Origin: Rhizophagus sp. LPA8_4_AMF
Taxonomy: Eukaryota; Glomeromycota; Glomeromycetes; Glomerales; Glomeraceae
Assembly (NCBI GenBank): GCA_021464525.1
Contig: JADRCO010000291.1
Location: 1-38,987 of the forward strand
Length of the DNA stretch: 38,987 nt
Direction of reading: 5' to 3'
Made by a program: the position numbers and the translations under genes
Notes under the pieces: model-generated
The model's input: the letters and a program-made list of their open reading frames with translations, nothing else
Database searches by the model: none
What the model was told of the DNA's origin: nothing
Part shown: positions 9,262-19,445 of the stretch, piece after piece
Layout of the letters: the number at the start of each line of letters is the position of its first letter
How positions within the stretch are numbered: position 1 is the stretch's first letter

Positions 9262-10419
9262 CTAAGTACAGAAACCACAAAACATAAAGAAAGGAGAGTA
9301 ATTAAATAAATGAGGTTCGGTATATTTATCATTAGGATTGTGTGGAAGTTTTTTAGATAATTTTCTAGCGGAATTTTTGGCAATTAAACCTGTTACTAAA
9401 ATAAATGATTCAAAAGAAGTTAATAATTCTTCCTCCTTACTATTATTATTTTTATTGGCACTACTATATGAATCAGTGTCTAAGATTTTATTTGATACAT
9501 TAATATAAAGAATATTTGTTTCTCTTTCAAATTCAGCAACTCTTGCACCTAAACCACTTAATCCTTCGACACAATATAATTCACTTTGATTTCCACCATC
9601 ATTACCAGGTATTAAAGAACCATTGGAGAAAACATTTGTATTTTTCTTGGAAGAATATGAACTTATAAAAGAATTTCTATTCTTTTTATTATAACCAGTG
9701 GTAGAATTGTTGTTAGGTGTACCACCAATCTTCCAAAGAAACATTCTACCATTCCAAGATACAACGTAACCGCCTAATAATTTTTCATATTTCACTAAAG
9801 TACTTGGAGTCGATAAATTTGAAATTTCCCAGGTAGAAGTAGGTTTAATTAATTTGTTTATTCCGTCCATACCATTACTATTAAGCCCATTTAATGATAA
9901 TGATGATGATGAACTATTAAATGTACATGCACTTCCATTACTACTCACTGAATCAAATGAAGCTGTGGATAAATTACTAAATCTATGATTTTTTACATTT
10001 AAATTGTCCCCTAAAAATTGATGTTTATTAACAGAATTATTTGGAAGTGGAGTAATGGTGGTGGTGGTGGTGGTGGTGGTATCATTATTAGTTGTAGTAG
10101 TAACTTCGTTTAATCTTGGAAAAGCGTTCCAATAAATTTGACTATTATTATAATAATCTTGTATACAAACATTTGGATCCGAAGAAGTTGGGACTTTGAT
10201 TTGATATTTCGGAATTAAATCTGGTAATCCATTATTACTCGGATTTTTTGTATCATAAATTGTTATAACTCCTTCTTCTTTTAAGTATGTATATTTCGCT
10301 AGTGAACTATTATGAGTTGATATGTATGGATTACTTTTTGGCATCTTTGGAATCGATGAAGTAGGTTTGGGAGTGACGATAGTTGGAACTATTGTGTTAT
10401 TGATTCCAAGCGATGACAT
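9262..10419 (-). CDS. Uncharacterised protein, possible Tubby/LURP-like core
   Basis: A single-exon frame of 385 aa from the ATG at 10419. The N-terminal 110 residues are Pro/Ser/Thr-rich with YTYLKEEGVITIYD. A poly-Thr stretch and a Ser/Asn-rich linker follow. From about residue 195 the sequence alternates short hydrophobic strands: TSTWEISNLSTPSTLVKYEK, GGYVVSWNGRMFLWKIG, LYCVEGLSG, RVAEFERETNILYINVS and SFILVTGLIAKNSARKL. This pattern recalls Tubby C-terminal-like/LURP barrels, common as uncharacterised fungal proteins, but I see no decisive motif. It may be soluble; no signal peptide or membrane segment is visible. The C-terminus (FMFCGFCT) is Cys/Phe-rich. Function unknown. Confidence 0.65.
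   Translation of the reverse strand: MSSLGINNTIVPTIVTPKPTSSIPKMPKSNPYISTHNSSLAKYTYLKEEGVITIYDTKNPSNNGLPDLIPKYQIKVPTSSDPNVCIQDYYNNSQIYWNAFPRLNEVTTTTNNDTTTTTTTTITPLPNNSVNKHQFLGDNLNVKNHRFSNLSTASFDSVSSNGSACTFNSSSSSLSLNGLNSNGMDGINKLIKPTSTWEISNLSTPSTLVKYEKLLGGYVVSWNGRMFLWKIGGTPNNNSTTGYNKKNRNSFISSYSSKKNTNVFSNGSLIPGNDGGNQSELYCVEGLSGLGARVAEFERETNILYINVSNKILDTDSYSSANKNNNSKEEELLTSFESFILVTGLIAKNSARKLSKKLPHNPNDKYTEPHLFNYSPFFMFCGFCT
10057..10080 (-). repeat. (ACC)8 trinucleotide repeat encoding poly-Thr
   Basis: Eight GGT units on the plus strand, ACC on the coding strand, lengthen the Thr run of the protein at 9262-10419. Repeats like this are prone to length change. Confidence 0.9.
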
Positions 10420-11431
10420 CTATGATTTAAAATTTTTTTTTGTAAAAAGGAAAAAATAAAGAGGAAAAGAAAAGAAAGAAATAATAAGGGGGAGGGGGAA
10501 TTTTTTTTTTTTTTTTTACAAGAAACTAAAAGTATTTATATTTACAAATTACAACATGATTTGTTCTACTGAAACACAACAAGTAAAATTCTATCACTTT
10601 TGGAACAATGATGCATATTGTACTACCTTTCACTAAACTAAAATAATAAAAAAACCGGCGAAATTATTAAATAATATTTATTACATTAACTATAATTAGA
10701 CATAAAATTATGGAATTTTTTTTTGTCGAAATTTATTATATGATCAGCATTTTTTTAATTAATCATTTAATTGAAAATTTTTTTAAGGTTTGAATGAAAG
10801 GATAGGGTATTGAAGTGGAAATTAAAAAATAATTTATTGTTATTTATGGGCCGTAAAGCTTATAATCTAAGATATTTTTTTCTTGGCGGCACCCAAATAA
10901 ATCATGAACAGTTTCCTATCCGGATTTCGTTTATTACTATGCATTGAGCAGATCTTCAAAATTTTCTAATATATTGAATGATTTTTTACAGAGGAAAAAT
11001 TTCTTTACAATTTTCCTAAAAAAGCGTGAATGCGCCTACAATTGGTTTAGTTGTTTTACAATTGAAGAAAGAAGAAGTATTATTAATAATGAGAAAAAAT
11101 GTGAATATTATGTATTATGCACTTGATACTTTTAAAACTAACTGTTCTCGCCGATAAATCCCTTGCAAAAGATGAAACAGTTGGAGCGATAAATAAATAA
11201 TAAAATTACTTTAAAAAAAAAACAAAAAAAAAAGATAAAAACAAAAAAAATAAAGGAACAAAAAAAAGGATGTAAAAGAAATATAATAATATATAACCAG
11301 AATTATAAGTACATATTTTATTTAGCATAATAAGAAAACGCGCCTTAAAAAATTCGCACATGATAACATCATTCATACATGTACTTGCGCCGTTTCACCA
11401 TACAGTTTAGGAATGGGCCATGCCAATCACA
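10420..11431. other. Intergenic, polypurine tract and low-complexity DNA
   Basis: 10440-10500 is purine-rich on the plus strand (pyrimidine-rich on the coding strand of the gene at 9262-10419) and ends in a G-rich run and poly-T, as in many fungal promoters. 10850-10930 is slightly GC-richer without a convincing frame. 11215-11275 is A-rich. The rest probably holds the 3' region of the kinase gene. Confidence 0.45.
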
Positions 11432-12427
11432 CTACGTATTCAATAAATCAACTTCAATGCTATTGATTGTTTTAGTAGGAATCATACTATTCTCTAATAT
11501 GTAATCCGCATTTAAAAAGTCATTATTATCCGCTCTATATACTGCCGCTTCTTCGTCATTAGAAATTCCACTTTCTATGTGTCTTTTGATAATTCTTTTT
11601 CTCGCAATTTCACGATCCACCTGTAAGAACCAGAGTTCATTCATTTGCACAGCAATCGATTTCCAAATTTGTGGTTCCTTCAAATGAAGATAAAGCCCTT
11701 CAAAAATTACCAATCGATGGCTATATAATAAAATTATGATTTAAATGTTTGAATACAAAAGTGAAAGTAAGAGAAATGTAAAAGAAAAAATTATTATAAA
11801 ACCTTGGAAATATCTTAATATCATTTTCAATGGGATCGCCGACGGCATGATCAAATGATGGTGCATCAATGATTTTATGGTGATTTATAGGATTTCGAAG
11901 ACTGGTGACAAGTTGATAAAGTCCTGTAAAAATGAATGACAATAATATATATTATATAATCCTATTCATTGTTTTCTTTTGTTAATCACCTTCAGCATCA
12001 AATGTCCAATGCGCTCCACGCCGAGAATAAGCTTCTTCAACATTCTTATGCAGTATTCGTAAATTAATTAAAATTTTATTCTATTTATAAAACAAACAGA
12101 TTCAAAAAAGCTCATACCGGAAAAGTATCTAATATTTTTCTTGGATAATGATATCCATCCATCGATACGCTAATAGCGACTTGTTTTCCAACGAAATTAT
12201 TTACATACTCTTCGAGTTTTTTTGCTAAAGTAGTTTTACCTGATCCTGGAATACCAGCTATTGCAATAAGAAACCGGTTTTCTGGTGAAAGACTAATAGT
12301 TTAAATATTTGTGAACAAGTAAAGAATTAAAATGAAATACGGAAATAACGGAATGGTTATAAATATATTACTACTTTGAAATTTTTTCTGTAAGGTATTT
12401 AGCGAGAGAAGAATAAGTACTTTCCAT
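11432..12427 (-). CDS. P-loop kinase, YFH7/uridine-kinase-like
   Basis: Five exons (12375-12427, 12118-12292, 11990-12044, 11803-11923, 11432-11720) encode 230 aa. A Walker A loop GIPGSGKT sits at residues 31-38 after strand RFLIAIA. SMDGYHYPRKILD (about 61-73) matches the substrate-loop signature of the uridine kinase/phosphoribulokinase/pantothenate kinase group, with D63 the likely base. FDHAVGDPI (118-126) and LVIFEGLYLHL (138-148) are the Walker B region. DREIARKRIIKRHIESGI (170-187) is the lid with its Arg residues. The protein should phosphorylate a small metabolite with ATP; the closest named relative by pattern is yeast Yfh7, whose substrate is unknown. Uridine itself is not assured. 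The start ATG at 12427 gives a short helix before the P-loop strand. Confidence 0.85.
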
Positions 12428-13994
12428 TTGTGCGCATAACATTCACCTGACTCACCCAAATTGGTTAGTGTAGTCTAACTAGTTTTGGATTGAAATAAAT
12501 CTGAAAAGTCACGAAAGGATATGTGGTTTCAATTTTCGTCTCGCGTAAAAACCGGTTATATCCCGGAAATTTTTGATGTTTTCAGTAATAATTGGTTACC
12601 CTGATTTCCATAATTACTATACTGAAATCTGGAAATGCGCAAAAAAAAAACTGGTGACATCAGCCGCGCTTTTTAACGTAAATGCAAAGATTCTGACTTA
12701 ACTGTTAGTACATAATATGGAAAAAAATATTTAGTTGATTCTTACTTAATTTTTTGTAATAATTCGTCAAATATGTAAATTATAAAATTATGCAAAATTT
12801 TACTTTATAATTGTTAATGAATGTATACAAATGAACACAATTAGAATCTTAAAATTTTATTTCCTTCTTTATTTATAATTCTTAAAACTTTGATAGAAAA
12901 CCAAAATAATAATAAAAATTTGTTTGTATGATAGATCAAAAAATTAAAATATTTTTTTTTTTTTTTTTTTAATTAGTGTAAAAGGTATAAAGGTGTAAAA
13001 GGTGTAAAAGTGCACATACAAAATGTGAGACAATACATGGCACTGGACCAGTGACCCTTGGGCACCTTGGGCACATCGGAGAACAACTCCTTCTTCCACG
13101 TGATATAATTTGGTAGATCTGCAGTATTTAAATTCTTTGGATTTTTTTTAATATATTGTATTAGTGGATTACGGAGTCGGAAGAGTAATTCCGTTATGAC
13201 CTAGTGTAGTAAAGTAATGATGTTTCAACTTTCAAAATTGATAAAAAAATTCTTGTGATCTAATAACAAGCGCGCCAAGATTTCGGAATTCAAAAAGTTT
13301 GTGCGCTTGTACGGAGTTGTATACGGAATTAAAATCCCGATGTTCGAGAAGAAAATTATTGGAGCACCCAGAATATTCTAAATAATCTAGTTAGAAACTG
13401 AATTAATATTCCTTGTTTGAAAAAAATTATAAATTACCATGTCATTTATGATTTGACCTAGGAAAATTGAATCTTACATCTTATTTGTTCAGACACAAAA
13501 AAAAAAATATTCGGTGAGACAGTGAAGGAACTACCACTTCCTCCATATCCAAAGCTGGAACAAATAAAATCTCCTTGAATAATTGGAATGGTTGTTACGA
13601 TCCAATTAATATAAAATATAAATTACAAATCGAAATCAAAATGTTAAATTTTAATTTACGGTTATTGCAGTATTTGTATATAATTAGTATAGCATATAAT
13701 TCGGACTTACCCATAATAAACTTACCAAAAATGTCTAAAGTAAAGAATGATAAAGAAACACCCATAGAATGTTCGATCCAATTTGTTCTTTCAAAAAAAA
13801 TATATATATTGATTTAATCATTTGACTTACTCATGAATTGATCAAGTTTATAAAAAGTCAAATAAGGATACGTAATTAATATATATATATATATACGCAC
13901 TTTGTTGCATATATTTTGTAATTAAGCAAAAAAAAAAATTAAAAAAATAAAATAATCCTTTTTTTTTATTAAATAATATTATAATAAATAAGAA
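12428..13994. other. Intergenic, no supported gene
   Basis: AT-rich DNA with a few higher-GC pockets. 12985-13100 has short GTGTAAAAGG-type and TTGGGCACC repeats. 13250-13390 and 13520-13580 read open for 20-40 codons (for example KELPLPPYPKLEQIKSP) but lack starts and splice logic, so they may be gene debris. A (TA)n run lies at about 13881-13895. Confidence 0.4.
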
Positions 13995-14354
13995 TTAACA
14001 ATGACAATCGCTAGAAGGAGGAGAAGAAGGAATGGGTGGAATGGAAGAAATGGAAGAAACAGAGCTCGCCGTGTTCAACCCATTAATCCCATCATCCCAA
14101 TAAACCTTATTAACAACAATAGAGCGTTCATAAATATGATCACAACCCTCCCCTTCCAAAGTTTTTCTGATAACCAAATGATAAACGAATTTTTTAACGG
14201 TTTTTCTTTTTATAATACTATTAATGAATGAAAAATAAGGTAAGAAATTCTATGCGAAAAAAAATATAAATATATATATAATTAAAACAATCCAATTATC
14301 TACATTACTACGTTGTAAAAAAATTACCACATTGTATTCTTACGTACCGATCAT
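13995..14354 (-). CDS. Small two-exon candidate gene ending DCHC
   Basis: Exon 1 (14344-14354) is ATG ATC GGT AC, followed by donor GTAAGA. The 126-nt intron ends ATTAATAG, and exon 2 (13995-14217) runs open to TAA. The protein is 77 aa: MIGTIIKRKTVKKFVYHLV, then RKTLEGEGCDHIYERSIVV, VNKVYWDDGINGLN, a Ser/Ile/Pro-rich tail and the end SSDCHC. The base context of the ATG (CAAAATCAAAATG) is good. I do not recognise the family. Two terminal Cys around His could bind metal or be lipidated, but that is a guess. An overlapping plus-strand frame (14001-14231) is Arg-rich and looks like a shadow. Exon 1 is tiny, so the 5' end is uncertain. Confidence 0.45.
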
Positions 14355-16506
14355 TTTGATTTTGTTTTCTCCAAAGGTAATATCAGCACTATATTATTAC
14401 TACAGGTAATTATCTGAGAGCAAGAGAAAGAATAATAACGAGACGTATTGAATTAAACATTTGGAGACAAAAAAAATTTTATAACCTCTGCCTCTTTTTA
14501 TTTTAAATAGTTTAATTTCGATTTGGTATTGATCTACGTAACTATACGTAACTAAAGCAGAATTATGGGCTTGTTTAAGATGATAAACATTTTAATTTCT
14601 CATTCTTTACATCACAATCTAATATATTATCTATATCATAATCATTTATTTCATTTAGCTTATTTATATTATTATTTATATTTTTTTAATAAATTTATTT
14701 TTATAATATCGAAGTGTATCATATCACGTATTTTATACTCTATCAATTGAAATCCGCTAAGATTATCAAGCAGATTATCAATAATTTTTTATTGCCATTG
14801 TTCCATATTAGCCTTAAATCTTTCCCAAATTTTTTGCCATAAACCAAAAAAAAGGGGAGAAAGTGTTTATTGATTAATTGACGATATGAATGCAATTTTT
14901 TTTTCGTAACATTATAGTCAATATTATTAGGTAGGGTGGACAATGTATATCACCTGGGTTGGGTTGCGAAGCAGCTCAGTAATATAATGTTCCCTTTACC
15001 CAATAATTAGGCTTTAATGCATTGAAAAAAAACGTTCAAATTAGTTCAATAATGTTTTATTTTACATAATTTTTATATGATTTTTTTAATAATACTAATT
15101 AATAATTGATTTTTTTTCCTCGTGAATTGCAACATTTGGAAGAAGTTTTACACTAATACCGACAGATTAATGTCTAATTAGAGAGTAATTAGAAAAAGGT
15201 GCAAAAGTCAGAAGTGATCAACACTAATATCAGCAACTTCAATTAATTAAAATTTCGACTACGACAAATTAAACATGGTTGTTTTCAAATGACATAAACA
15301 TGAAATAACGTACGAAAATCATTCAAGCCTCTCATGAAAATAGAAAATCAAGATACTGGAAGATAAAATAAACAACCTCATCAGAAACCATTGGGTTACC
15401 CGCGTCCCATCAGAAACATTTTAATGATGCAGATTATTTTTTTCTCTTGCAGTCAGTTTAAAAAAAAATTTAAGTGTGTAAGTACGTGTTCTTAACATAT
15501 TTTTATTATTATTATTATTCTTCTTATTTTGAACACTAAATTTATTACAAAAAATTGCAGATTATTTTCATGGGCGAAATTATGGGTCATGATGGTCGAG
15601 TTCAATATTATATGTAGGATTTAATTTTTGGAATATCGTTATTAATCTCTTCGAACTCTAACAATAAACATGATTTTTATATTACCGATAAACTAATTCA
15701 TAATATTTATAGTGTAGTAATTTTACAATTTGTATCGTATAAGGAACTTATTAGCTATTATCCCATCGGTATTATATATACACTGATGGATTTTTTTTGT
15801 GAATTACTCCACCGGTATAAAAAGGTACAATGTTACTCCATGAATATCTAATAAAAACTTCATATACACCGATGCCTTGGGGTCCCCCCGAAGGGAGGGG
15901 AGCATCGGTGATATTTAGTTATTCACTGATATCCATGGAATAACAAGTATACTGTATATTCTACAGTACCGAACGCTTAAATATTTAATATATCGATGAG
16001 TTACTTTACATGGGTATTCTCAGGAGTAAAATAGTACTTTTTTATATAATTATTATAATACGATCACGATTAAACAAAATTTAACTAAATCAACTTTATT
16101 AATTAATAATCCGAATAAATAACATTATCGATATTTGAAAATGATAAATATATTTATACAGTGATTTATTGCGTTTAGTTACGGTGCTTATAGCGCTGCA
16201 TAGGGTACCCCAGTCTTATTCAAGTAAATTGAGTAATATCCGGGAGAGTACGTAGTATGCGAGGAGGGTGCTAGTCATGTTATAAAACTAATAGGAAGTC
16301 ATATCTCTGACCAAAGCTATCAAATTCGCGTTGGAATTACCTTTGGTACTTTCGAAAGAAAGTATTAGAACATCCGGAATTCGTCATGGATTGATGTCTG
16401 GTCGAAGAATACCTTGATGGCCTGATACTACTTATACGCGTATGCGATATATAATTAATTATATTATTCTATTAATTAAATGTTAGATCAAATGTTGAAG
16501 ATCGTA
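14355..16506. other. Gene-poor stretch with inverted repeats
   Basis: No gene is supported. 14560-14750 is a low-complexity open frame (Leu/Tyr/Ile/His-rich) judged to be noise. 15760-15950 holds nested inverted repeats listed separately. 16295-16417 reads open for 40 codons with natural-looking composition (SLTKAIKFALELPLVLSK) but has no start; it may be a gene fragment. Confidence 0.4.
15831..15945. repeat. Nested inverted repeat with GC-rich hairpin core
   Basis: CACCGATGC at 15867-15875 is perfectly complementary to GCATCGGTG at 15902-15910. The 26-nt centre is G/C runs (GGGGTCCCCCC, GGGAGGGG) that can pair further. Outside it, 15831-15848 (TGTTACTCCATGAATATC) is the inverse of 15928-15945 with two mismatches. 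A GC-rich core in AT-rich DNA with long arms suggests a foldback/MITE-like element or a structured RNA. Confidence 0.6.
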
Positions 16507-17555
16507 TCAAACTGATAAAATAAACTTAATGAGGGTCGGTATTGAAGTTTTAGACCAACTCGATTCAATCGAATTTATAAGAATGCCTATTAAAGAAACG
16601 TCGTCAACACCACCTTCTGATATTAATCTCACCACTCCTTTCCAAACAATTTCAATATGTATATTGATTGGCATCTCAATTACGCTAACCAGTTCACGTA
16701 ATTCATCCAAATTTAATAAGAAAGATTCCAAATTACGTGAAGTAGTTCCTATATGTGATAAAGCCATACGAAGACGTTTATCTAAATCTTTCAGTAGAAT
16801 TAAATTTTCTTCATATTCTTGGATCTTTCTCGAATTCCTACCCAATTTTGACCATAAGCTATCCAATAATTTATTATATTCTCTTTTATAACGTGTTAAT
16901 TCATACATTGTCAAATCATGTAATTCTACTGAAATTTCATCTAAATCTGCCAAACTGAATATTTTTTTTGTGTTTAAAAGCAGAAAAAAAGAAAACAAAA
17001 CAAAATGTACTAGTTTATTACTTACCTTCTGCGAGCATATTGAAAGACTAGCATCATCTCCTTTAATTCAGTTTCCATGAAAGTTGTGGTTTGATAATAG
17101 GCATCATTTGCATTGACTTTATTATTATGATTAACAGATATTTTTAGAGCGCACAAATAAGTGATTAATTTGTCTAAGGAACTTTTAGTTCTAGTTTGTA
17201 ATATTAGTAAATCTTTATCAAAAATTCTTGCTTTATCGATATACTTTATTAATTTATCAGGTAATTCTGAAGAAGTGGTCAAAGGTGAATGTTTTATTGG
17301 CATTCTTAGTTCAGTAATAGGTAACTCAACTATTTGAATACTATTAAATGTTATTGACGATTGACCATAATTCTCGACTTGTTTACGTGTCTGATTATAT
17401 AAATTAGATATTGAAAGGTGAAAAAAAATAAAAATAGCTACGCAAACTAATACGAAAAGAAATATTTTGTAAATTTTCTCTAAAAAAAACTCTATAATTT
17501 TTTGAAATAACAAATCTTTTAGCCTTAGAAAAGTTTCTGCGTTTATACTTGGCAT
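16507..17555 (-). CDS. Uncharacterised single-pass membrane protein
   Basis: Two exons (17026-17555, 16507-16954) joined by a GTAAGT...TTCAG intron give 325 aa. The ATG at 17555 (MPSINAETFLRLKDL) is preferred; an upstream in-frame ATG at 17690 would add a basic Lys-run extension read through a poly-A tract. One membrane helix lies at about residues 32-50 (FLFVLVCVAIFIFFHLSI), after a short amphipathic helix. The rest is mostly helical with Leu-rich heptads (KLLDSLWSKLGRNSRKIQEY, NLESFLLNLDELRELVSVIE), suggesting coiled coils on one side of the membrane. The exon junction fuses YARR to SLADLDEI. I recognise no family. It could be an organelle or ER membrane tether. Confidence 0.75.
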
Positions 17556-18170
17556 TTTTCTTTTTTTTTTTTTTTTTTGTTCTTGAGAAGGAAAGGAATG
17601 ACTGAATAAGTCGTGTTTTATATACTTCATTTTTTGATCAATAATACCTTTACGGGGCGACGGATAAAATATAAAAATCATAAAAATCATAACAATGACA
17701 TAATATCACACGTGGCTAGTAACACAAACGCATTACGCACATGACGTACGGCATAAATTGATCAATTATTTTTATATCTGTTAGTAAGATTATAAGAATT
17801 TTCGCAAAAAACAATAGAAGATCAGCAAAATAAACATTTTTTGCTTTGTAATGACATTTTTTACATTTGTTACACAATTCAATTCAAATTTATCCATTAT
17901 ACTTGTATTGAATTGATCATATTATTGAATGTTTATGTATTATTGAGTGTTTATGGTAATGGTGATGACGCTATTTATTAATTTTCTATGTAATTTAACA
18001 AAAAAAAACAAAATATACAAAAAAAAATGGATTTTTTTAGAAATAATTTTTCTACTCTATGTACTAATAATAGGTTTTGATTCCTATCCCAAAAAAGTGA
18101 ATAGATCTATCAATAAATTCTATATTAATTAATAAAATTTGTTATGAGAACGTTCTTTTTTTTTTTTTTT
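17556..18170. other. Intergenic, no gene seen
   Basis: The poly-pyrimidine and TATA-like DNA upstream of the membrane-protein gene lies at 17556-17760, with an ACACGTGG word at about 17708. A plus-strand frame at 17947-18132 is low-complexity and has no family features. A poly-T run at about 18156-18172 abuts the stop of the EF-hand gene. Confidence 0.45.
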
Positions 18171-19313
18171 TTAACTATACAATGTATGCATAATTTGAAG
18201 CATTTCACTACGTGTAATAAATCCATCCCCATCATTATCATAAAATCTAAATAGCCCTATAAAAAAAGAAAAAAAAAACGAACTTTAATTAGTTCCCAAA
18301 TATTTATATATTTATAAATAAAATAAAATGATTTAGTTTAAACTTACATTGTAATCTACCTTCAACATCTTCACTAATATCCAAAGAACTTATAAATTCC
18401 TCAAAGTTTATAGTTCCAACTGTATCAGCCACCGTTGAAGAAGATGATGATGACTTATTTTTACTTAATTTTAAGGATAATTTACTTATGGATTTATTAG
18501 ATTTAGAACTTTTATCTGATTTTTGACTGGTAATTGATTTCATGGCTGATTTTCTTCTTTTTAAATTTTTTTCTTTAGATTTTTCTTTTCCGACATCGGT
18601 ATGATTAATTTCTTCTTTAATAATCTCACATCCTTCATCATTCGTCAATGGAGTCAAAGCAAATTCACTAATACCATAATTAGTAGAAACAGAAGATGAA
18701 GAAGATTGAGAAGAATAATTTGATATCTTTCGTGAAAAATAATCATCTTGATCATCAGAAGATTCTTGATCGGAAAATTCTTTTTCATTAATACTCTGAG
18801 GACTTTTTCGAGTAAAAGGTAGACCATAAGAATAATCTTTATATAAAGGACCATTCATTGAATGTGTATTACTTGGATTTGATATCTTGTCATCATCATT
18901 ATTAAAATAATAATCTTGATTCATTAAATTACAATATGGAGTTGAAACATCTGATATAAAATTATCTATTTGGTATGGTGTAGGTGGACTATATATATAA
19001 ATTTAAATAAAAATATTAGTATAAAATTATGAATAATTATTAATTAACATAATGATTATTAAACTTACTTGAAAAAAGGTGATCTAGATTTTACATATTT
19101 ATTACAATTTTCTAAATTACTATTACTATTATTACTATTATTATTACTTGACTTTGGTTCTACTTCATTACATTTATTCGCAATATTAATGTTCAATGTA
19201 CTTAATAACTTTATAGAATTTTGTTTTGTTTGAATATAAACTCCTGAGACTTTTTTCAACGATTTTTCATAAAATTGTGATAATGAATTACGAGTATTAT
19301 TTGATGATGCCAT
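18171..19313 (-). CDS. Ser-rich protein with C-terminal EF-hand module
   Basis: Three exons (19069-19313, 18348-18988, 18171-18256) give 323 aa from the ATG at 19313. Residues 1-265 are Ser/Asn/Lys-rich and likely disordered, with many potential phosphosites. The last 55 residues are an EF-hand pair: a degenerate first loop ending GTINFEEFISSL, whose early Ca ligands are missing, then DNDGDGFITRSE at 302-313, a canonical loop with D1, D3, D5, G6, I8 and E12. The stretch EGRLQWLFRFYDNDGDGFI strongly recalls EF2-EF3 of neuronal calcium sensor proteins, but the protein stops right after the EF3 helix (MLQIMHTLYS), so EF1 and EF4 are absent. I found no further exon downstream. It probably binds one calcium ion. 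TBC-type EF-hand proteins are an alternative relative. Confidence 0.8.
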
Positions 19314-19374
19314 TTTGTTTTACAAATATGTAAGAAAAATTAAGAAGAAATTATGAGCAAGAGAAAAAAAACGG

Positions 19375-19445
19375 GAGAAGAGAAGAAGGAAAAGAAAGGA
19401 AAGGAAAAGAAAAGAAGGAAAGAAAAAGGAAAGAGAAAGTTAAAA
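19375..19445. promoter_or_regulatory. Polypurine/polypyrimidine tract upstream of EF-hand gene
   Basis: About 70 nt almost entirely A and G on the plus strand, starting about 60 bp upstream of the EF-hand ATG. On the coding strand it is CT-rich, as in many fungal promoters and 5' leaders. A similar tract precedes the gene at 9262-10419. Confidence 0.45.

Noticed and set aside
13330-13375. Similarity between 13330-13375 and 16345-16385 (LEHPE-like peptide in both)
   Set aside because: Only about 35 bp at roughly 75 percent, in different stop-broken contexts; chance cannot be excluded.
14001-14231. Arg-rich plus-strand frame of 76 codons
   Set aside because: It overlaps the minus-strand candidate gene, which has splice-site support and better composition; the Arg run is the complement of Ser/Pro codons.
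16529-16958. Two plus-strand frames of 120 and 67 codons
   Set aside because: They are antisense shadows of exon 2 of the membrane-protein gene, which joins in frame to exon 1.
17947-18132. 61-codon hydrophobic plus-strand frame
   Set aside because: Low-complexity translation of AT-rich DNA, no motif, no start context, and no missing exon of the EF-hand gene was found here.
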